Assembly: GCA_021462855.1 (NCBI GenBank)
Contig: JAJTXQ010000049.1
Location: 88,743 to 152,742, forward strand
DNA length: 64,000 nucleotides
Direction of reading: 5' to 3'
Source of the DNA: Dehalococcoidia bacterium
GTDB lineage: Bacteria; Chloroflexota; Dehalococcoidia; DSTF01; JACRBR01
Made by a program: the position numbers and the translations under genes. Shown piece after piece: positions 8,562 to 18,714 of the stretch. A model generated the notes under the pieces. That model did no database searches. It saw only the letters and a program-made list of their open reading frames with translations, and was not told the origin of the DNA. Numbering within the stretch: position 1 is the first letter of the stretch; each line of letters begins with the position of its first letter.

Positions 8562-9359
8562 GTGGCGCGCGAAACGGGCAAGTGGTTCGCCGCGCTCGGG
8601 CTGTTCGCCGCGCTGGCGGCCACGCTCATCTCGTTGCAGGTGTACCAGGTGACATCGCGCGGCGTCGCTGACCCGGCGCTGCGCCGCGCGGCGGCCGCGC
8701 TGACGGAGATCGACCCGTGGATCGCCGCGAACTACGATGCGCTGCAGCAGTCGGCCGAGGCATCGGAGCCGGGGGAGGCGATGCCGCTGCCGGACTACCC
8801 GCTCGACCTCGGATTCGTGCGCGAGGATGTCGCCGGTGTGCCGGAGGCGGAGCTGCGCGTGAAGATACTCGACCGCTCCGCGGATGCGCTGTACGCGGAC
8901 GGCACCGGCGCGCTGCGCGCCGAGGGCGGCGCGCCCACCGCGCGGTTCACATCGGCGGGCGTGGTGGATGCGTCGGTCGACCTGTTGCGCGCGCGCAACC
9001 ACGACGCGTCGGCGGTGATGCTGTTCGTGTCGGGCACGATCGCGGCGCTGCTCGCGGGCGCGCTCATGGCGCTGACGCGGGGGTTCGGGCGGGTGACGGC
9101 GATGGGCCTGGTGGTGGTCGCGGCATCGCTGCCGGTGCTGCTGGGCGGTATCGTGCTGCGGCTGTACATGGCGGCGGGCAGCGACGCGCGCGAGGAGTAC
9201 CCGCGCCCGCAGCTGCTCGACATCGGCGAGGCGTTGACGTGGATACCGGTGCGCAACGGGATGGCGTTCGCCTTGCTCGGCGTCGCGTTGCTCGTGGCCG
9301 GCGTCGTGGGCGCGATGGTGTCGCGCGGCGATCGGTTGCGGTACGACGTGCGGTCGTAG
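8562..9359 (+). CDS. multi-TM hypothetical membrane protein
   Basis: 265 aa ORF, GTG start abutting RDD stop; several hydrophobic helices. Confidence 0.6.
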   Translation: MARETGKWFAALGLFAALAATLISLQVYQVTSRGVADPALRRAAAALTEIDPWIAANYDALQQSAEASEPGEAMPLPDYPLDLGFVREDVAGVPEAELRVKILDRSADALYADGTGALRAEGGAPTARFTSAGVVDASVDLLRARNHDASAVMLFVSGTIAALLAGALMALTRGFGRVTAMGLVVVAASLPVLLGGIVLRLYMAAGSDAREEYPRPQLLDIGEALTWIPVRNGMAFALLGVALLVAGVVGAMVSRGDRLRYDVRS

Positions 9360-9416
9360 CTGAAGCTTCACCGGGCGCGCGGCCCGCTGTATCGTAGGCA
9401 CACGAAGGAGGCGACG

Positions 9417-9959
9417 ATGCCACACCCGCTGGCGAAGAACATCGAGTTCTGGCATTGGTACCCGGAGTTGCTCGTACGCGACCTGGAGCCGGCGCAGTTG
9501 CGCTGGCAGCCGGCGTCGCACGATACGACGATCCTGTTCGCGCTCTGGCACACGTACCGCGCTGCCGATGACCTGGTGCACGGCTTCCTGCTGCATGCGC
9601 CGAGCGTGTTCGCGCGCGACGGCTGGGCGGCGCGCCTGCCCGTGGGCGAGACGGGCATCTCGCCGTTCGGGAACGGGCTGACGCGCGAGCAAGTCGCGGC
9701 GATCGACCTCGACATCGACGAGGTGCTGGCATATGCGAAGGCGGTAGGCGCGAGCATCAACGCCGCACTCGAATCGCTGACGGCCGAGAAGGCTGCGGAG
9801 GAAGTCGTGCTGCCGTTCTTCAGCAGCGCGTACCCGGGGTACGACCGTCTGCCACGCCTGGAGGCGATCGTGTTCTTCGCCATCGGCCACACGTCGGAGC
9901 ACCTCGGCGAGGTGCAGATGATCCGCGGCATGCTCGGACTGAAGGGCGCGCCGTTGTGA
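9417..9959 (+). CDS. DinB-like protein
   Basis: Helical DinB-like layout with H-rich motif (FALWHTYRAADDLVHG; AIGHTSEHLGEVQMIRGML); SD AAGGAGG. Confidence 0.65.
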   Translation: MPHPLAKNIEFWHWYPELLVRDLEPAQLRWQPASHDTTILFALWHTYRAADDLVHGFLLHAPSVFARDGWAARLPVGETGISPFGNGLTREQVAAIDLDIDEVLAYAKAVGASINAALESLTAEKAAEEVVLPFFSSAYPGYDRLPRLEAIVFFAIGHTSEHLGEVQMIRGMLGLKGAPL

Positions 9960-9972
9960 CGCGCAAGCGTTG

Positions 9973-11157
9973 ATGAGCGAGACACGCCGGTTTCGCTCGC
10001 TCATCGAAGGCGGCACGTGGCTGCATCCGTACGAGGGCGGCGCCGGGCTGCTCGACCTGGCGCTCGCGCTGGCGGCGCTGAGCGGCGCGCCGGTGCAGGG
10101 TACGCCTGCCGCCGGGGCCGTCGCCGGCGCGATCGGCGCGCACGACCACATGGTGTTCGTGCTCGTCGATGGGCTGGGGATGCACCTCGTCGACCCGCTC
10201 GAGGAGGCGGCGTTCCTTCGGCAGCACGTTGCGATGCGGCTGCGGTCGGTGTTTCCGTCGTCGACCGCGCCGGCGCTGACGTCGCTGGCCACGGGGCTGC
10301 CACCGGCTGCCCACGCGGTCACCGGGTGGTGGATGCGCCTGCCGCGCGCGTCGCTGACGGCGACCATCCTGCCGTTCATCGAACGATTCAGCGGGGAGCC
10401 GCTGGGCCGCCGGGGGGTCGACGCGCGGGACGCGTTTCCGGCGCCGTCGTTGCTCGCGAAGTATCGCCGCGACCGCGCGATGTTTCTGCCCTCGTACATT
10501 TCGGAGAGCGTGAGTTCCCGCTACTTCTCGGCGGCCGCGCCGGCGCAGCCGTACCGCCGGCTGGCGGAGGCGGTCGACGGCGTGGCAGCGCGCATCGCGA
10601 TGGCGCGGGGGCCAACATACACCTACGTGTACGTGCCGTTCGTCGACCAGGCGCAGCACGAGCGCGGGCCGCAGGCGGTGCACGTGCGCCGCGCGCTGTC
10701 GAGCGTCGTGCAGCAGCTGGAGCGGCTGGCCGGGTTGCTCACCGGCCGCGCGCGCGTCGTGCTGACGGCGGACCACGGGCACATCGCCGTCGGGATGCGG
10801 CACATCATCATGCCGGACGACCCGCTGATGGACATGCTGGAAGCGCCGCCGTACGGCGAGCCGCGTGTGCCGATGTTTCGCGCCAGGCCGGGCATGGCCG
10901 AGGCGTTCGCGGATGCGTTCCGCGCCCGTTTCGGGGAGCGGTTCGTGCTGCTGTCGACGGACGACGCCGAAGCGCTGCGGCTCTTCGGCGAACCGACGTT
11001 GTCGGACGAGACACGCGCGCGGATCGGCGACTTCATCGCGCCGGCGCTCGGGGACGACGTGCTGCTGTACGACCCGGACGAGGGCCTGCGCGCGATGGAG
11101 GGGACGCACGGCGGCCTCACGCCCGCGGAGATGATGGTGCCGCTCGTGCTGATCTAG
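9973..11157 (+). CDS. alkaline phosphatase superfamily / nucleotide pyrophosphatase-type protein
   Basis: FVLVDGLGMHLVD...SSTAPALTSLATGLPPAAHAVTGWWM...VLTADHGHIAVG. Confidence 0.8.
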   Translation: MSETRRFRSLIEGGTWLHPYEGGAGLLDLALALAALSGAPVQGTPAAGAVAGAIGAHDHMVFVLVDGLGMHLVDPLEEAAFLRQHVAMRLRSVFPSSTAPALTSLATGLPPAAHAVTGWWMRLPRASLTATILPFIERFSGEPLGRRGVDARDAFPAPSLLAKYRRDRAMFLPSYISESVSSRYFSAAAPAQPYRRLAEAVDGVAARIAMARGPTYTYVYVPFVDQAQHERGPQAVHVRRALSSVVQQLERLAGLLTGRARVVLTADHGHIAVGMRHIIMPDDPLMDMLEAPPYGEPRVPMFRARPGMAEAFADAFRARFGERFVLLSTDDAEALRLFGEPTLSDETRARIGDFIAPALGDDVLLYDPDEGLRAMEGTHGGLTPAEMMVPLVLI

Positions 11158-12164
11158 CGCGGAGCGACGCCCGGTTCGGTGGCGATGGCTTCGGGCGCCA
11201 GTGCGTTGTGGCGCATCCGGCGGCGCATCCAGCCGGCGGCGCCGGGGAGCCGCGCGACGATGCCGACGGCGAAGAGCAGCACGCCGAGCGCGACGGCGGC
11301 CTCCTTCGGCTCTCCGGCAGCGCTGAACAACAGCACGAGCATGGCCTCGCGCGAGCCCAGCCCGGCGATGGAGATCGGCAGCATCACGACGAGCACGACC
11401 ATGGCCGCGGCGGCGGCGAGGAACACGACGGACGCTTCGAGGCCGAGCGACTCGGCGAGCAGCACGACGACGGTCACCTGCAGCAGCACGGCCGCCGCCG
11501 AGAGCCCGGCGATCGGCAGCACGCGCCGGCGCACGCCACGGTACACGGCGTGCGCCTCGGGCGAGACGAACATGTCGGTGGCAGGCCTGAGCCGCGTCAG
11601 CGGCCCGCGCTCGATGCGCGCGAGGAGGCGCGGCGCGCGCTGCGTGAGCCAGGCGAGCGCGATGCCGGCGGCGATGCCGCCGCCCGATACCAGCAGCACG
11701 ATCGCGGCCATGCGCGGGTGTTCCGGTGCGAGATAGATCGCGGCTACGGCGGCGACGGCGAGGATCATCGCGGTCTCGATCAGCCGGTCGAAGACGATGC
11801 TCGCGGACGACCGCTTCCACGAGTGGCCGTCCTCGCTCATCAGCACGACCGGCGCGAACGATGCGGCGATCTGCGGGACGGCGGCTCCGAGAAAGAGGCC
11901 GGCGTAGTAGATCGAGAGGTAGTCGGTGAAGCGGCGGTAGCGCACACCCACAGTCTCGGCGAGGATGCGCCAGCGGGCGGCGCGCACGACGGACGCGACG
12001 AGCATCAGCGCAGTCGCGGCGACGAGGTAGCCCGGCTGCGCGTCACGTACGGCGTCGATGGCGTCGGAGAGCAGGTTGCGGTTGAGGATGAAGAGGGCGG
12101 GAAACACGAGCAGGCCGACGAGGCGCAGCGCCCACGATACGTGGCTGAGACGAGGCTTCGGCAT
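11154..12164 (-). CDS. lysylphosphatidylglycerol synthase/flippase TM family (YbhN-like, UPF0104)
   Basis: Multi-TM, RAARWRILAETVG, LPISIAGLGSREAMLVLL. Confidence 0.8.
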   Translation of the reverse strand: MPKPRLSHVSWALRLVGLLVFPALFILNRNLLSDAIDAVRDAQPGYLVAATALMLVASVVRAARWRILAETVGVRYRRFTDYLSIYYAGLFLGAAVPQIAASFAPVVLMSEDGHSWKRSSASIVFDRLIETAMILAVAAVAAIYLAPEHPRMAAIVLLVSGGGIAAGIALAWLTQRAPRLLARIERGPLTRLRPATDMFVSPEAHAVYRGVRRRVLPIAGLSAAAVLLQVTVVVLLAESLGLEASVVFLAAAAAMVVLVVMLPISIAGLGSREAMLVLLFSAAGEPKEAAVALGVLLFAVGIVARLPGAAGWMRRRMRHNALAPEAIATEPGVAPR

Positions 12165-12195
12165 CGCGTCTCCGGTCGAGGCGGGGTGGTGCAAG

Positions 12196-12201
12196 TATAA
12201 T
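12196..12201 (+). promoter_or_regulatory. candidate -10 TATAAT upstream of methyltransferase gene
   Basis: Exact TATAAT in divergent intergenic region. Confidence 0.4.
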
Positions 12202-12245
12202 GCCCCCCCGGCGCCCCCTGACCATAACGAAACCGGCGCCCGCGC

Positions 12246-13097
12246 GTGACGCGCCGGAGGGCCGTGCCCGAGTACGACTACGCAGATTACTGGCCCGCCG
12301 TCGCCGATGCGCACGCGGCCGTGGACCCGCTGGGCGCCGTGTGCTGGGACGGCGCGCCGCCGTGGTTCAACCGCTTCCTCGCCGATGGGCAGCGGCGCGC
12401 GCTGGAGCGAGCGATGCTGGCGACGCTCGGCGACGAGCGGCGCGCAGGACGTGCGCTTGACATCGGCTGCGGCGCGGGACGATGGACGCGCTGGCTGGCG
12501 CGCTGGTGGAGCGACCCGGTGGGGTGCGATCTCTCGGCGGGGATGCTCGCGGCCGGCGCCGGGCCGCGGGTCCGCGCGGATGTCACCGCGCTGCCGTTCG
12601 CCGGCGCGTCGTTCGAGATGGCGCTCTCGGTGACGGTGCTTCAGCACCTGCCGGCGGAGGCGCAGCAGCGCGCGGTGGCGGAGATCGCACGCGTCGTCAA
12701 GCCGGGCGGCGCCGTCGTGTTGCTGGAGATGACGAACCGGATCGCGCCGGGGCCGCACAACTTCCCGCGGCCGCTCGCGTCGTGGCGGGCGTTGGTGCAG
12801 GGTGCGGGATTGCGCGTCGAGCGGGCGGCGGGGGAGGGGTACGCGCCGCTCGTGCGCCTGGGCGTGGCGGCGGCGCGCCGGCTTCCGCTGCCGCGCGCGC
12901 GGCGGTCGGGCGGCGACGATGTCAAGGGCGTCGGCGGGTCCCGGCCGACGGCGGCCAGCATCGGCGCGCTGCCGGCGCCGGTGCGCCTCGTGGCACGGGG
13001 CGTGGTCGCGGCGTCGTACCCGATCGAACGGGCGGCGGAGCGTGTCGTCCCGGCGCGGCTCGCGCTGCACGGATGCATCGTCGCCCGCCGGACGTAG
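12246..13097 (+). CDS. class I SAM-dependent methyltransferase
   Basis: ALDIGCGAGRWTRWLA...VTVLQHLPAEAQQRAVAEIARVVKPGGAVVLLE. Confidence 0.85.
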   Translation: MTRRRAVPEYDYADYWPAVADAHAAVDPLGAVCWDGAPPWFNRFLADGQRRALERAMLATLGDERRAGRALDIGCGAGRWTRWLARWWSDPVGCDLSAGMLAAGAGPRVRADVTALPFAGASFEMALSVTVLQHLPAEAQQRAVAEIARVVKPGGAVVLLEMTNRIAPGPHNFPRPLASWRALVQGAGLRVERAAGEGYAPLVRLGVAAARRLPLPRARRSGGDDVKGVGGSRPTAASIGALPAPVRLVARGVVAASYPIERAAERVVPARLALHGCIVARRT

Positions 13098-13106
13098 ACA
13101 ATTATG

Positions 13107-13135
13107 TTGACAGGCGGGCCGCGCGGACGTAGAGT
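13107..13135 (+). promoter_or_regulatory. sigma70-type promoter TTGACA-N17-TAGAGT
   Basis: Sequence match upstream of 13242 gene. Confidence 0.65.
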
Positions 13136-13241
13136 CCCAGCACCGCGCGCCGAACACGACCGGAACCCCGCCCCGGCTGCGGCAATGCGCGCCATCGAGT
13201 TGCGTTTCTGATGTGGGCGCCTGTCCCACACGGGAGGCGGG

Positions 13242-14018
13242 TTGAACGTCATCATCGTCACGCCGACGTATAACGAGCGCGAGAACATCGAGCGCCTGCT
13301 GCCGCGTCTGCTCGCCCACGGGCCGAACTACCGCGTGCTGGTGGTGGACGACAGCTCGCCGGACGGCACCGGCGACTTCGTCGAGGAGTATTCGCTTGAC
13401 GAACCGCGCGTGACGCTGCTGCGGCGCCCGACGCGCGACGGCCTCGGGCGCGCATACGTGGCCGGGTACACGGCGGCGCTGATGACAAGCGCGGACTACA
13501 TCGTGCAGATGGACGCCGACTTCTCGCATGACCCGGACTTCGTGCCGACGCTGGCACACGTCGCGCAACAGACGGGCGCCGACCTTGTCGTCGGGAGCCG
13601 GTACATCGCGGGCGCGCGCATCGACAACTGGCCGCGCCGGCGGGCGCTCTTGAGCCGGCTCGGCAACCTGTACACGCGCCTCGTGCTGGGCACGAGCATC
13701 TCGGACTACACGACGGGATTCACCGTCGCCCGCGCCGACGCGCTGCGCCGGCTGCGCGTCGACTCGCTGGGCGCGAACGGCTTTGCGTTCCTGCTCGAGT
13801 TCAAGCACGCGTTCCGCACGCACGGCATGAGCATCGCCGAGATCCCGATCACGTTCGTCGAGCGCGAGCGAGGCAAATCGAAGCTGCATACGGGCATCAT
13901 CGGCGAGGCGCTGACGACCGTCTGGCGGATCCGGAAGCAGCAGGCCGCGCCGAGCGCGCCGCCAATCCTGCGGCCGGGCATCGCCGGCGGAACGGGCGAG
14001 CCGATCGACGAGCGTTGA
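13242..14018 (+). CDS. polyprenol-phosphate mannosyltransferase-like GT2
   Basis: VIIVTPTYNERENIERLLPRLL, VDDSSPDGTGDFV, QMDADFSHDPDFVP, DYTTGFTVARADALRRL; TTG start. Confidence 0.9.
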   Translation: MNVIIVTPTYNERENIERLLPRLLAHGPNYRVLVVDDSSPDGTGDFVEEYSLDEPRVTLLRRPTRDGLGRAYVAGYTAALMTSADYIVQMDADFSHDPDFVPTLAHVAQQTGADLVVGSRYIAGARIDNWPRRRALLSRLGNLYTRLVLGTSISDYTTGFTVARADALRRLRVDSLGANGFAFLLEFKHAFRTHGMSIAEIPITFVERERGKSKLHTGIIGEALTTVWRIRKQQAAPSAPPILRPGIAGGTGEPIDER

Positions 14019-15040
14019 GGATCCTCCTTGCCACGTCGGAGGTGCCGCCGACGCTGAGCGGGATGGCTCGCGTCGCCGGGCGGCTGACCGACGGGTTCCG
14101 CGCGCGCGGACACGATGTGGACGTGCTGGCGTCGGAACGGCTCCGGCGCGTGAGGGTGCGCGAGCTGCGCGTGCCGCTGCTCCTGCCATCGTGGCGCTCG
14201 GTCAGCCGGCGCATTGGCGCGGCGGACGTGGTGTCGCTGCACGGGCCCATCCCGGCGTTCAGTGACCTCCTGTTGTTCTTCAGGCGCTTCGGGCAGGGTG
14301 CGCCGGCCGTGGCGTACACCCACCACATGGACGTCGGCTTCAGGCGGCTGGCGTTCCTCACCGGCCCCTACGGCACGGCGATGCGCCGCCTGGCGGCCCG
14401 TGCTGGAGCGGTGATCGTTTCGACGCGGGCGACGGCGGCGACGTTCCGGCATCCCAACGTGCAGGTTGTGCCGTTCGGCGTCGACCTGGAGCGGGTGCGC
14501 GAAGAGCCGAAGTTTGACGAATTCACGGTGCTGTTCGTGGGGCAGTTGAGGCCGTACAAGGGCGTCGACGTGCTGCTGCGGGCGGCGGCGCGCCTGCCGG
14601 ACGTGCGGCTGCTGGTCGCCGGGACGGGCTACGCCGAGGCGCCGCTCCGGGCACTGGCGACGAAGCTGGGGCTTCGAAATGCCGAATTCCTCGGCCCGGT
14701 GCCGGAGGACGCGTTGTGGTCGTTATACGCGCGCTCACATGTGCTGGCGCAGCCATCGCTCGAGATGGAGTTCTTCGGGCTGGCGATGCTTGAGGGCATG
14801 GCATCGGGGTGCGTGCCGGTGATCTCTGACTTGCCGGGTCCCGTGGAGGTGCTCGGCGATGCCGGCCTCGTCGTCCCGCGCGGCGATGAGGCTGCGTTGG
14901 CGGCGGCCATCGGGCGGCTCCGGGACGGCGAGGCCCTTCGGGCGTCGCTCGCCGCGCGGGCGGCTGCGCGTGCCGGTGGCTTCACGTGGGACCGCTGCAT
15001 CGACAGGCATCTCGAGATTTACGCGGGGCTCGTGCAATAA
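14015..15040 (+). CDS. GT4-family glycosyltransferase
   Basis: LFVGQLRPYKGVDVLLRAAARLPDVRLLVAGTG, EFFGLAMLEGMASGCVPVISDLPGPVEVLGDAG; TTGA overlap with upstream gene. Confidence 0.9.
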   Translation: MRILLATSEVPPTLSGMARVAGRLTDGFRARGHDVDVLASERLRRVRVRELRVPLLLPSWRSVSRRIGAADVVSLHGPIPAFSDLLLFFRRFGQGAPAVAYTHHMDVGFRRLAFLTGPYGTAMRRLAARAGAVIVSTRATAATFRHPNVQVVPFGVDLERVREEPKFDEFTVLFVGQLRPYKGVDVLLRAAARLPDVRLLVAGTGYAEAPLRALATKLGLRNAEFLGPVPEDALWSLYARSHVLAQPSLEMEFFGLAMLEGMASGCVPVISDLPGPVEVLGDAGLVVPRGDEAALAAAIGRLRDGEALRASLAARAAARAGGFTWDRCIDRHLEIYAGLVQ

Positions 15041-15081
15041 AGCTGCAACCCGCCGCGCGATGGAATCGACGTAACACGGGC

Positions 15082-15087
15082 TAGACT
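15082..15087 (+). promoter_or_regulatory. -10 element TAGACT 6 nt before ATG (leaderless candidate)
   Basis: TAGACT-N6-ATG15094. Confidence 0.5.
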
Positions 15088-15093
15088 TGCGGC

Positions 15094-17055
15094 ATGCGAG
15101 ATACCGCGCGCGAGCCACGCTACGCGCAGCCGTTGCCCGCGAGCGACGGGCGGCGGGGCTGGCGCCTGACGATGGGCGCAAACGTCGTGCCGGGCGGCGT
15201 CGCGTTCCGCGTCTGGGCGCCGGAAGCGCCATCGGTCGATGTCGATCTGGGTGAGGTGTCGTTTGCGCTGGCGCGCGACGAGCACGGCGCGTGGTCCGGT
15301 CTCGTGCCCGATACGGCGGCGGGTACGCGCTATCGCTACCGCGTCGGCGAGCGGGGGGCGTTCCCGGACCCGTACTCGCGTTTCCAGCCCGAGGGTCCGC
15401 ACGGGCCGTCGGAGGGCGTTGATCCGGACGCGTACGCGTGGCGCGACGCCGGCTGGCGCGGGCTCCGCGCGGACGGGCTCGTCATCTACGAGTGCCACGC
15501 CGGCACGCACACCGCGGAGGGCACGTTCGATGCGCTTGCCGGCGACATGGACGCGCTGCACGAACTCGGCGTCAACGCCATCGAGCTGATGCCTGTGGCC
15601 GACGTTCCGGGGACGCGCAACTGGGGGTACGACGGCGTCAACCTGTTCGCGCCGTCGCGGAACTACGGCGGGCCGGAGGCGCTGCGCCGGCTCGTCGACG
15701 CGGCGCACGCGCGCGGCATCGGCGTGATCCTCGATGTGGTGTACAACCACCTCGGGCCGGACGGTAACTACCTGGCGCAGTTCACGCCGGGCATCCTGAC
15801 GGACCGTTACCAGACGCCGTGGGGCGACGCGGTGAACTACGACGGGCCGGGCAGCGAGATCGTGCGGCGGTACGTGCTGGACAACGCGCGGTACTGGCTG
15901 GCGGAGTACCACATCGATGGTCTGCGTCTCGACGCGACGTTCGCGATCCACGACCGCTCGCCGAAGCACATTCTTGCCGAGATCTCGGAGGAGGCGCGCC
16001 GTTGCGCCGGGCGCGACGTGGTGCTGATCGCCGAGACGCATGAAAACGACCGCCGGTACGTCGAGCCGGTGCAGGGCGGCGGGTACGGGTTCGACGCGGT
16101 GTGGTGCGACGACTTCCATCACGCGGCGCACACGGCGGCGAGTCACGAGCGCAGCGGGTACTACGCCGACTACGCCGGCACCACGGAGGAGCTCGCGCGC
16201 GTGATCAATCGCGGCTGGCTGTTCGAAGGCGAACGGGCAGAGCATCTGGGCGCGATGCGCGGGACGCCGTCGGACGGGCTTGCGGCGTCGAACTTCGTGT
16301 ACTTCCTGCAGAACCACGACCAGGTGGGGAACCGCGCGTTCGGGCGCCGGCTCTCGCACCTCATCGGCGCGGCGGAGCAGAAGCCATGGTCGGCCCTGCT
16401 GCTGCTGTTGCCGTACACGCCGATGATCTTCGCCGGTGAGCCATGTGTGGCGTCGTCGCGGTTCTACTACTTCACCGACCACAACGAGGAGCTCGGCCGC
16501 GCGGTGACCGAGGGACGGCGGCACGAGTTCGCGTCATTCGCGGCGTTCGCGGACGAGGAGCGTCTGCGGGAGATCCCGGATCCGCAGGCCATCGAGACGT
16601 TCCTCGCGTCGAAGCTGAACCTGCACGAGCGGCACGAGGGCGCCGGTCAGCAGATGTGGTCGCTGTACCGCGAGCTGCTCGCGCTCCGCCGCTCCGACGA
16701 CGTGCTCCGGCACGGCGACCGCTCGCGCATGACGGCGATCGCCGCGTCGGAGCGGCTGCTGCTGGTGCACCGCTGGCGCGGGCGCGAGCAGCGCCTGCTG
16801 GTGCTCAACACCGGCATGGCGCTCGACGAGCCGCCGATGCAGGCGGGTGTGCCGGGGCGGCTGGCGCGGATGCGGTGGCGCTGCCTGATCTCGACCGATG
16901 AGCGGCGGTTCGGCGGCAGCGGAGACACCGCGCGCCTGGACGAGCGGATGCTATCGCTGCCGGCGCACAGCGCGGTGCTGTTCGCCGCACGGGCGCGGCT
17001 GCCGCTGCTCGGGCGCGCCGGACCGCTGCTCGAACGGATGCGCCGCAGCCGCTAA
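15094..17055 (+). CDS. treZ: malto-oligosyltrehalose trehalohydrolase-like GH13
   Basis: RVWAPEAPSVDV..., YECHAGTHTAEGTFDAL, IELMPVADVPGTRNWGYDGV, GVILDVVYNHLGPDGNYL, GLRLDATFAIHD, FLQNHDQVGNRA. Confidence 0.8.
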   Translation: MRDTAREPRYAQPLPASDGRRGWRLTMGANVVPGGVAFRVWAPEAPSVDVDLGEVSFALARDEHGAWSGLVPDTAAGTRYRYRVGERGAFPDPYSRFQPEGPHGPSEGVDPDAYAWRDAGWRGLRADGLVIYECHAGTHTAEGTFDALAGDMDALHELGVNAIELMPVADVPGTRNWGYDGVNLFAPSRNYGGPEALRRLVDAAHARGIGVILDVVYNHLGPDGNYLAQFTPGILTDRYQTPWGDAVNYDGPGSEIVRRYVLDNARYWLAEYHIDGLRLDATFAIHDRSPKHILAEISEEARRCAGRDVVLIAETHENDRRYVEPVQGGGYGFDAVWCDDFHHAAHTAASHERSGYYADYAGTTEELARVINRGWLFEGERAEHLGAMRGTPSDGLAASNFVYFLQNHDQVGNRAFGRRLSHLIGAAEQKPWSALLLLLPYTPMIFAGEPCVASSRFYYFTDHNEELGRAVTEGRRHEFASFAAFADEERLREIPDPQAIETFLASKLNLHERHEGAGQQMWSLYRELLALRRSDDVLRHGDRSRMTAIAASERLLLVHRWRGREQRLLVLNTGMALDEPPMQAGVPGRLARMRWRCLISTDERRFGGSGDTARLDERMLSLPAHSAVLFAARARLPLLGRAGPLLERMRRSR

Positions 17056-17063
17056 CCTGAGCC

Positions 17064-18713
17064 ATGCCGCCGAAGGTCATCCTCATCGCGCTCGACGGCG
17101 CGACGTTCGACGTCATTGCGCCGCTCGTCGCGCAGGGGCGGCTGCCCGCGTTTGCGCGGCTGATCGAGGAAGGCGCCTCCGGCGACCTTCGCTCGACGTA
17201 CCCGGTGATCACGCCGCCGGCGTTCGCTTCGATCCTCACCGGGTGCAACCCGGGCAAGCACGGGGTGTTCGACTTCTTCAGCAGGCGCCGCGACAGCTAC
17301 GACTTCGCGCCGTCGAACGGCGCGATGATCCGCGTCGAGCCGCTGCACCGGATCGCGTCGCGGAACGGGCTGCGCACCGGCGTGATGAACACGCCGATGA
17401 CGTACCCGCCGGCGACGCTCGAGGGCGGCTTCGTCGTCGCGGGGCTGGAGACGCCGCCCGGCGCGGCGTACACGTCGCCGCCGGAGTTGCAGCAGGAGCT
17501 GGAGCGCGCGTGCGCGTACCGGATCGAGCTCGACCGGTGGTACCGCGAAGGCGAAGAGGAGGCGGAGATGGACGCGATCCTCGCGCTGGCGGAGACGCAC
17601 CGGCGGGCGGCGCTGCACGTGATGCAGACGCGCGAGATGGACCTGTTCGTCGTGACGCTGCGGGCGCCCGACCACGCGCAGCACTACTTCTGGCGGTTTC
17701 AGGATCCGGGGCACCCGGCGTACGACGCGGCGAGCGCCGCGCGCTTCGGCGATTACGTTGCGCGCGCGTACGAGGCGTGCGACCGCGCGATCGCGGACAT
17801 CGTTGCGGCGGCGGGCGACGAGGCGCATGTCGTCGTGGTCAGCGACCACGGATTCGGGCGCGAGACGAAGATGGTGCACCTGAGCAACTGGCTCGAGCGC
17901 GAGGGCTTTCTGCGGTTCCGCGCGGGACCGCTCGGGCGGCTGAAGAAGGCCGCGTTCCGGCTGGGGTTCACCGCCGACAACGTGATCCAGTTGCTCGGGC
18001 GGCTGCACCTGGAGCGGTTGTTCACCGGCGTCAGCCGCGAGGCGAAGGCCGGGGTGTTCAGCCGGCTCTTCCTGTCGTACGACGACATCGACTGGGGGCG
18101 GACGCAGGCATGGGCGCGCGGACAGATCGGGCAGATCTTCCTCAACGTGCGCGGACGTGAGCCGCAGGGCATCGTCGCACCGGGCGAGGAGTATCGCGCC
18201 GTGCGCGCACGGATCATCGAAGCGCTGGCGCGGCTGCGCGATCCGGAGACGGGCGAGCCGGTCGTCGACCGCTGCCACGTGCGCGAGGAGCTGTACGACG
18301 GCCCGGAGGCGGCGGCGGCGCCGGACATCGTCATCGACTGGAAGGACATGGAGTACTGGGCGTTCGACGTGATGACGGGCGGGCGCAAGATCATCGGGCC
18401 GAACCTGGCGACGCGGTCGGGCGGGCACCGGATGAACGGCATCTTCATCGCGCACGGGCCGAACGTCGCGCGCGGCGTGCGGGTTGAGGGCGCGGCGGTG
18501 TGCGATGTCGCGCCGGCCGTGCTGGCGCTGCTTGGCATCGCGCGGCCGGCGCACATGGACGGGCAGACGCCCGCGGGCGTCCTGCGCGCGGGAGCCGAGG
18601 CATCGCCGGCGCAGGTGGCCAACGACGCGCCGTACGACACCGGGGCCGAGGCGTACACGCCCGAGGAGGAAGCGGCGGTGCGCGAGCGGCTCCGCAAGCT
18701 CGGCTACCTGTAG
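17064..18713 (+). CDS. alkaline phosphatase/phosphodiesterase superfamily protein
   Basis: KVILIALDGATFDVIAPLVAQGRLPAFARLIEEGASGDLRSTYPVITPPAFASILTG...VVVVSDHGFG. Confidence 0.85.
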   Translation: MPPKVILIALDGATFDVIAPLVAQGRLPAFARLIEEGASGDLRSTYPVITPPAFASILTGCNPGKHGVFDFFSRRRDSYDFAPSNGAMIRVEPLHRIASRNGLRTGVMNTPMTYPPATLEGGFVVAGLETPPGAAYTSPPELQQELERACAYRIELDRWYREGEEEAEMDAILALAETHRRAALHVMQTREMDLFVVTLRAPDHAQHYFWRFQDPGHPAYDAASAARFGDYVARAYEACDRAIADIVAAAGDEAHVVVVSDHGFGRETKMVHLSNWLEREGFLRFRAGPLGRLKKAAFRLGFTADNVIQLLGRLHLERLFTGVSREAKAGVFSRLFLSYDDIDWGRTQAWARGQIGQIFLNVRGREPQGIVAPGEEYRAVRARIIEALARLRDPETGEPVVDRCHVREELYDGPEAAAAPDIVIDWKDMEYWAFDVMTGGRKIIGPNLATRSGGHRMNGIFIAHGPNVARGVRVEGAAVCDVAPAVLALLGIARPAHMDGQTPAGVLRAGAEASPAQVANDAPYDTGAEAYTPEEEAAVRERLRKLGYL

Positions 18714-18714
18714 C

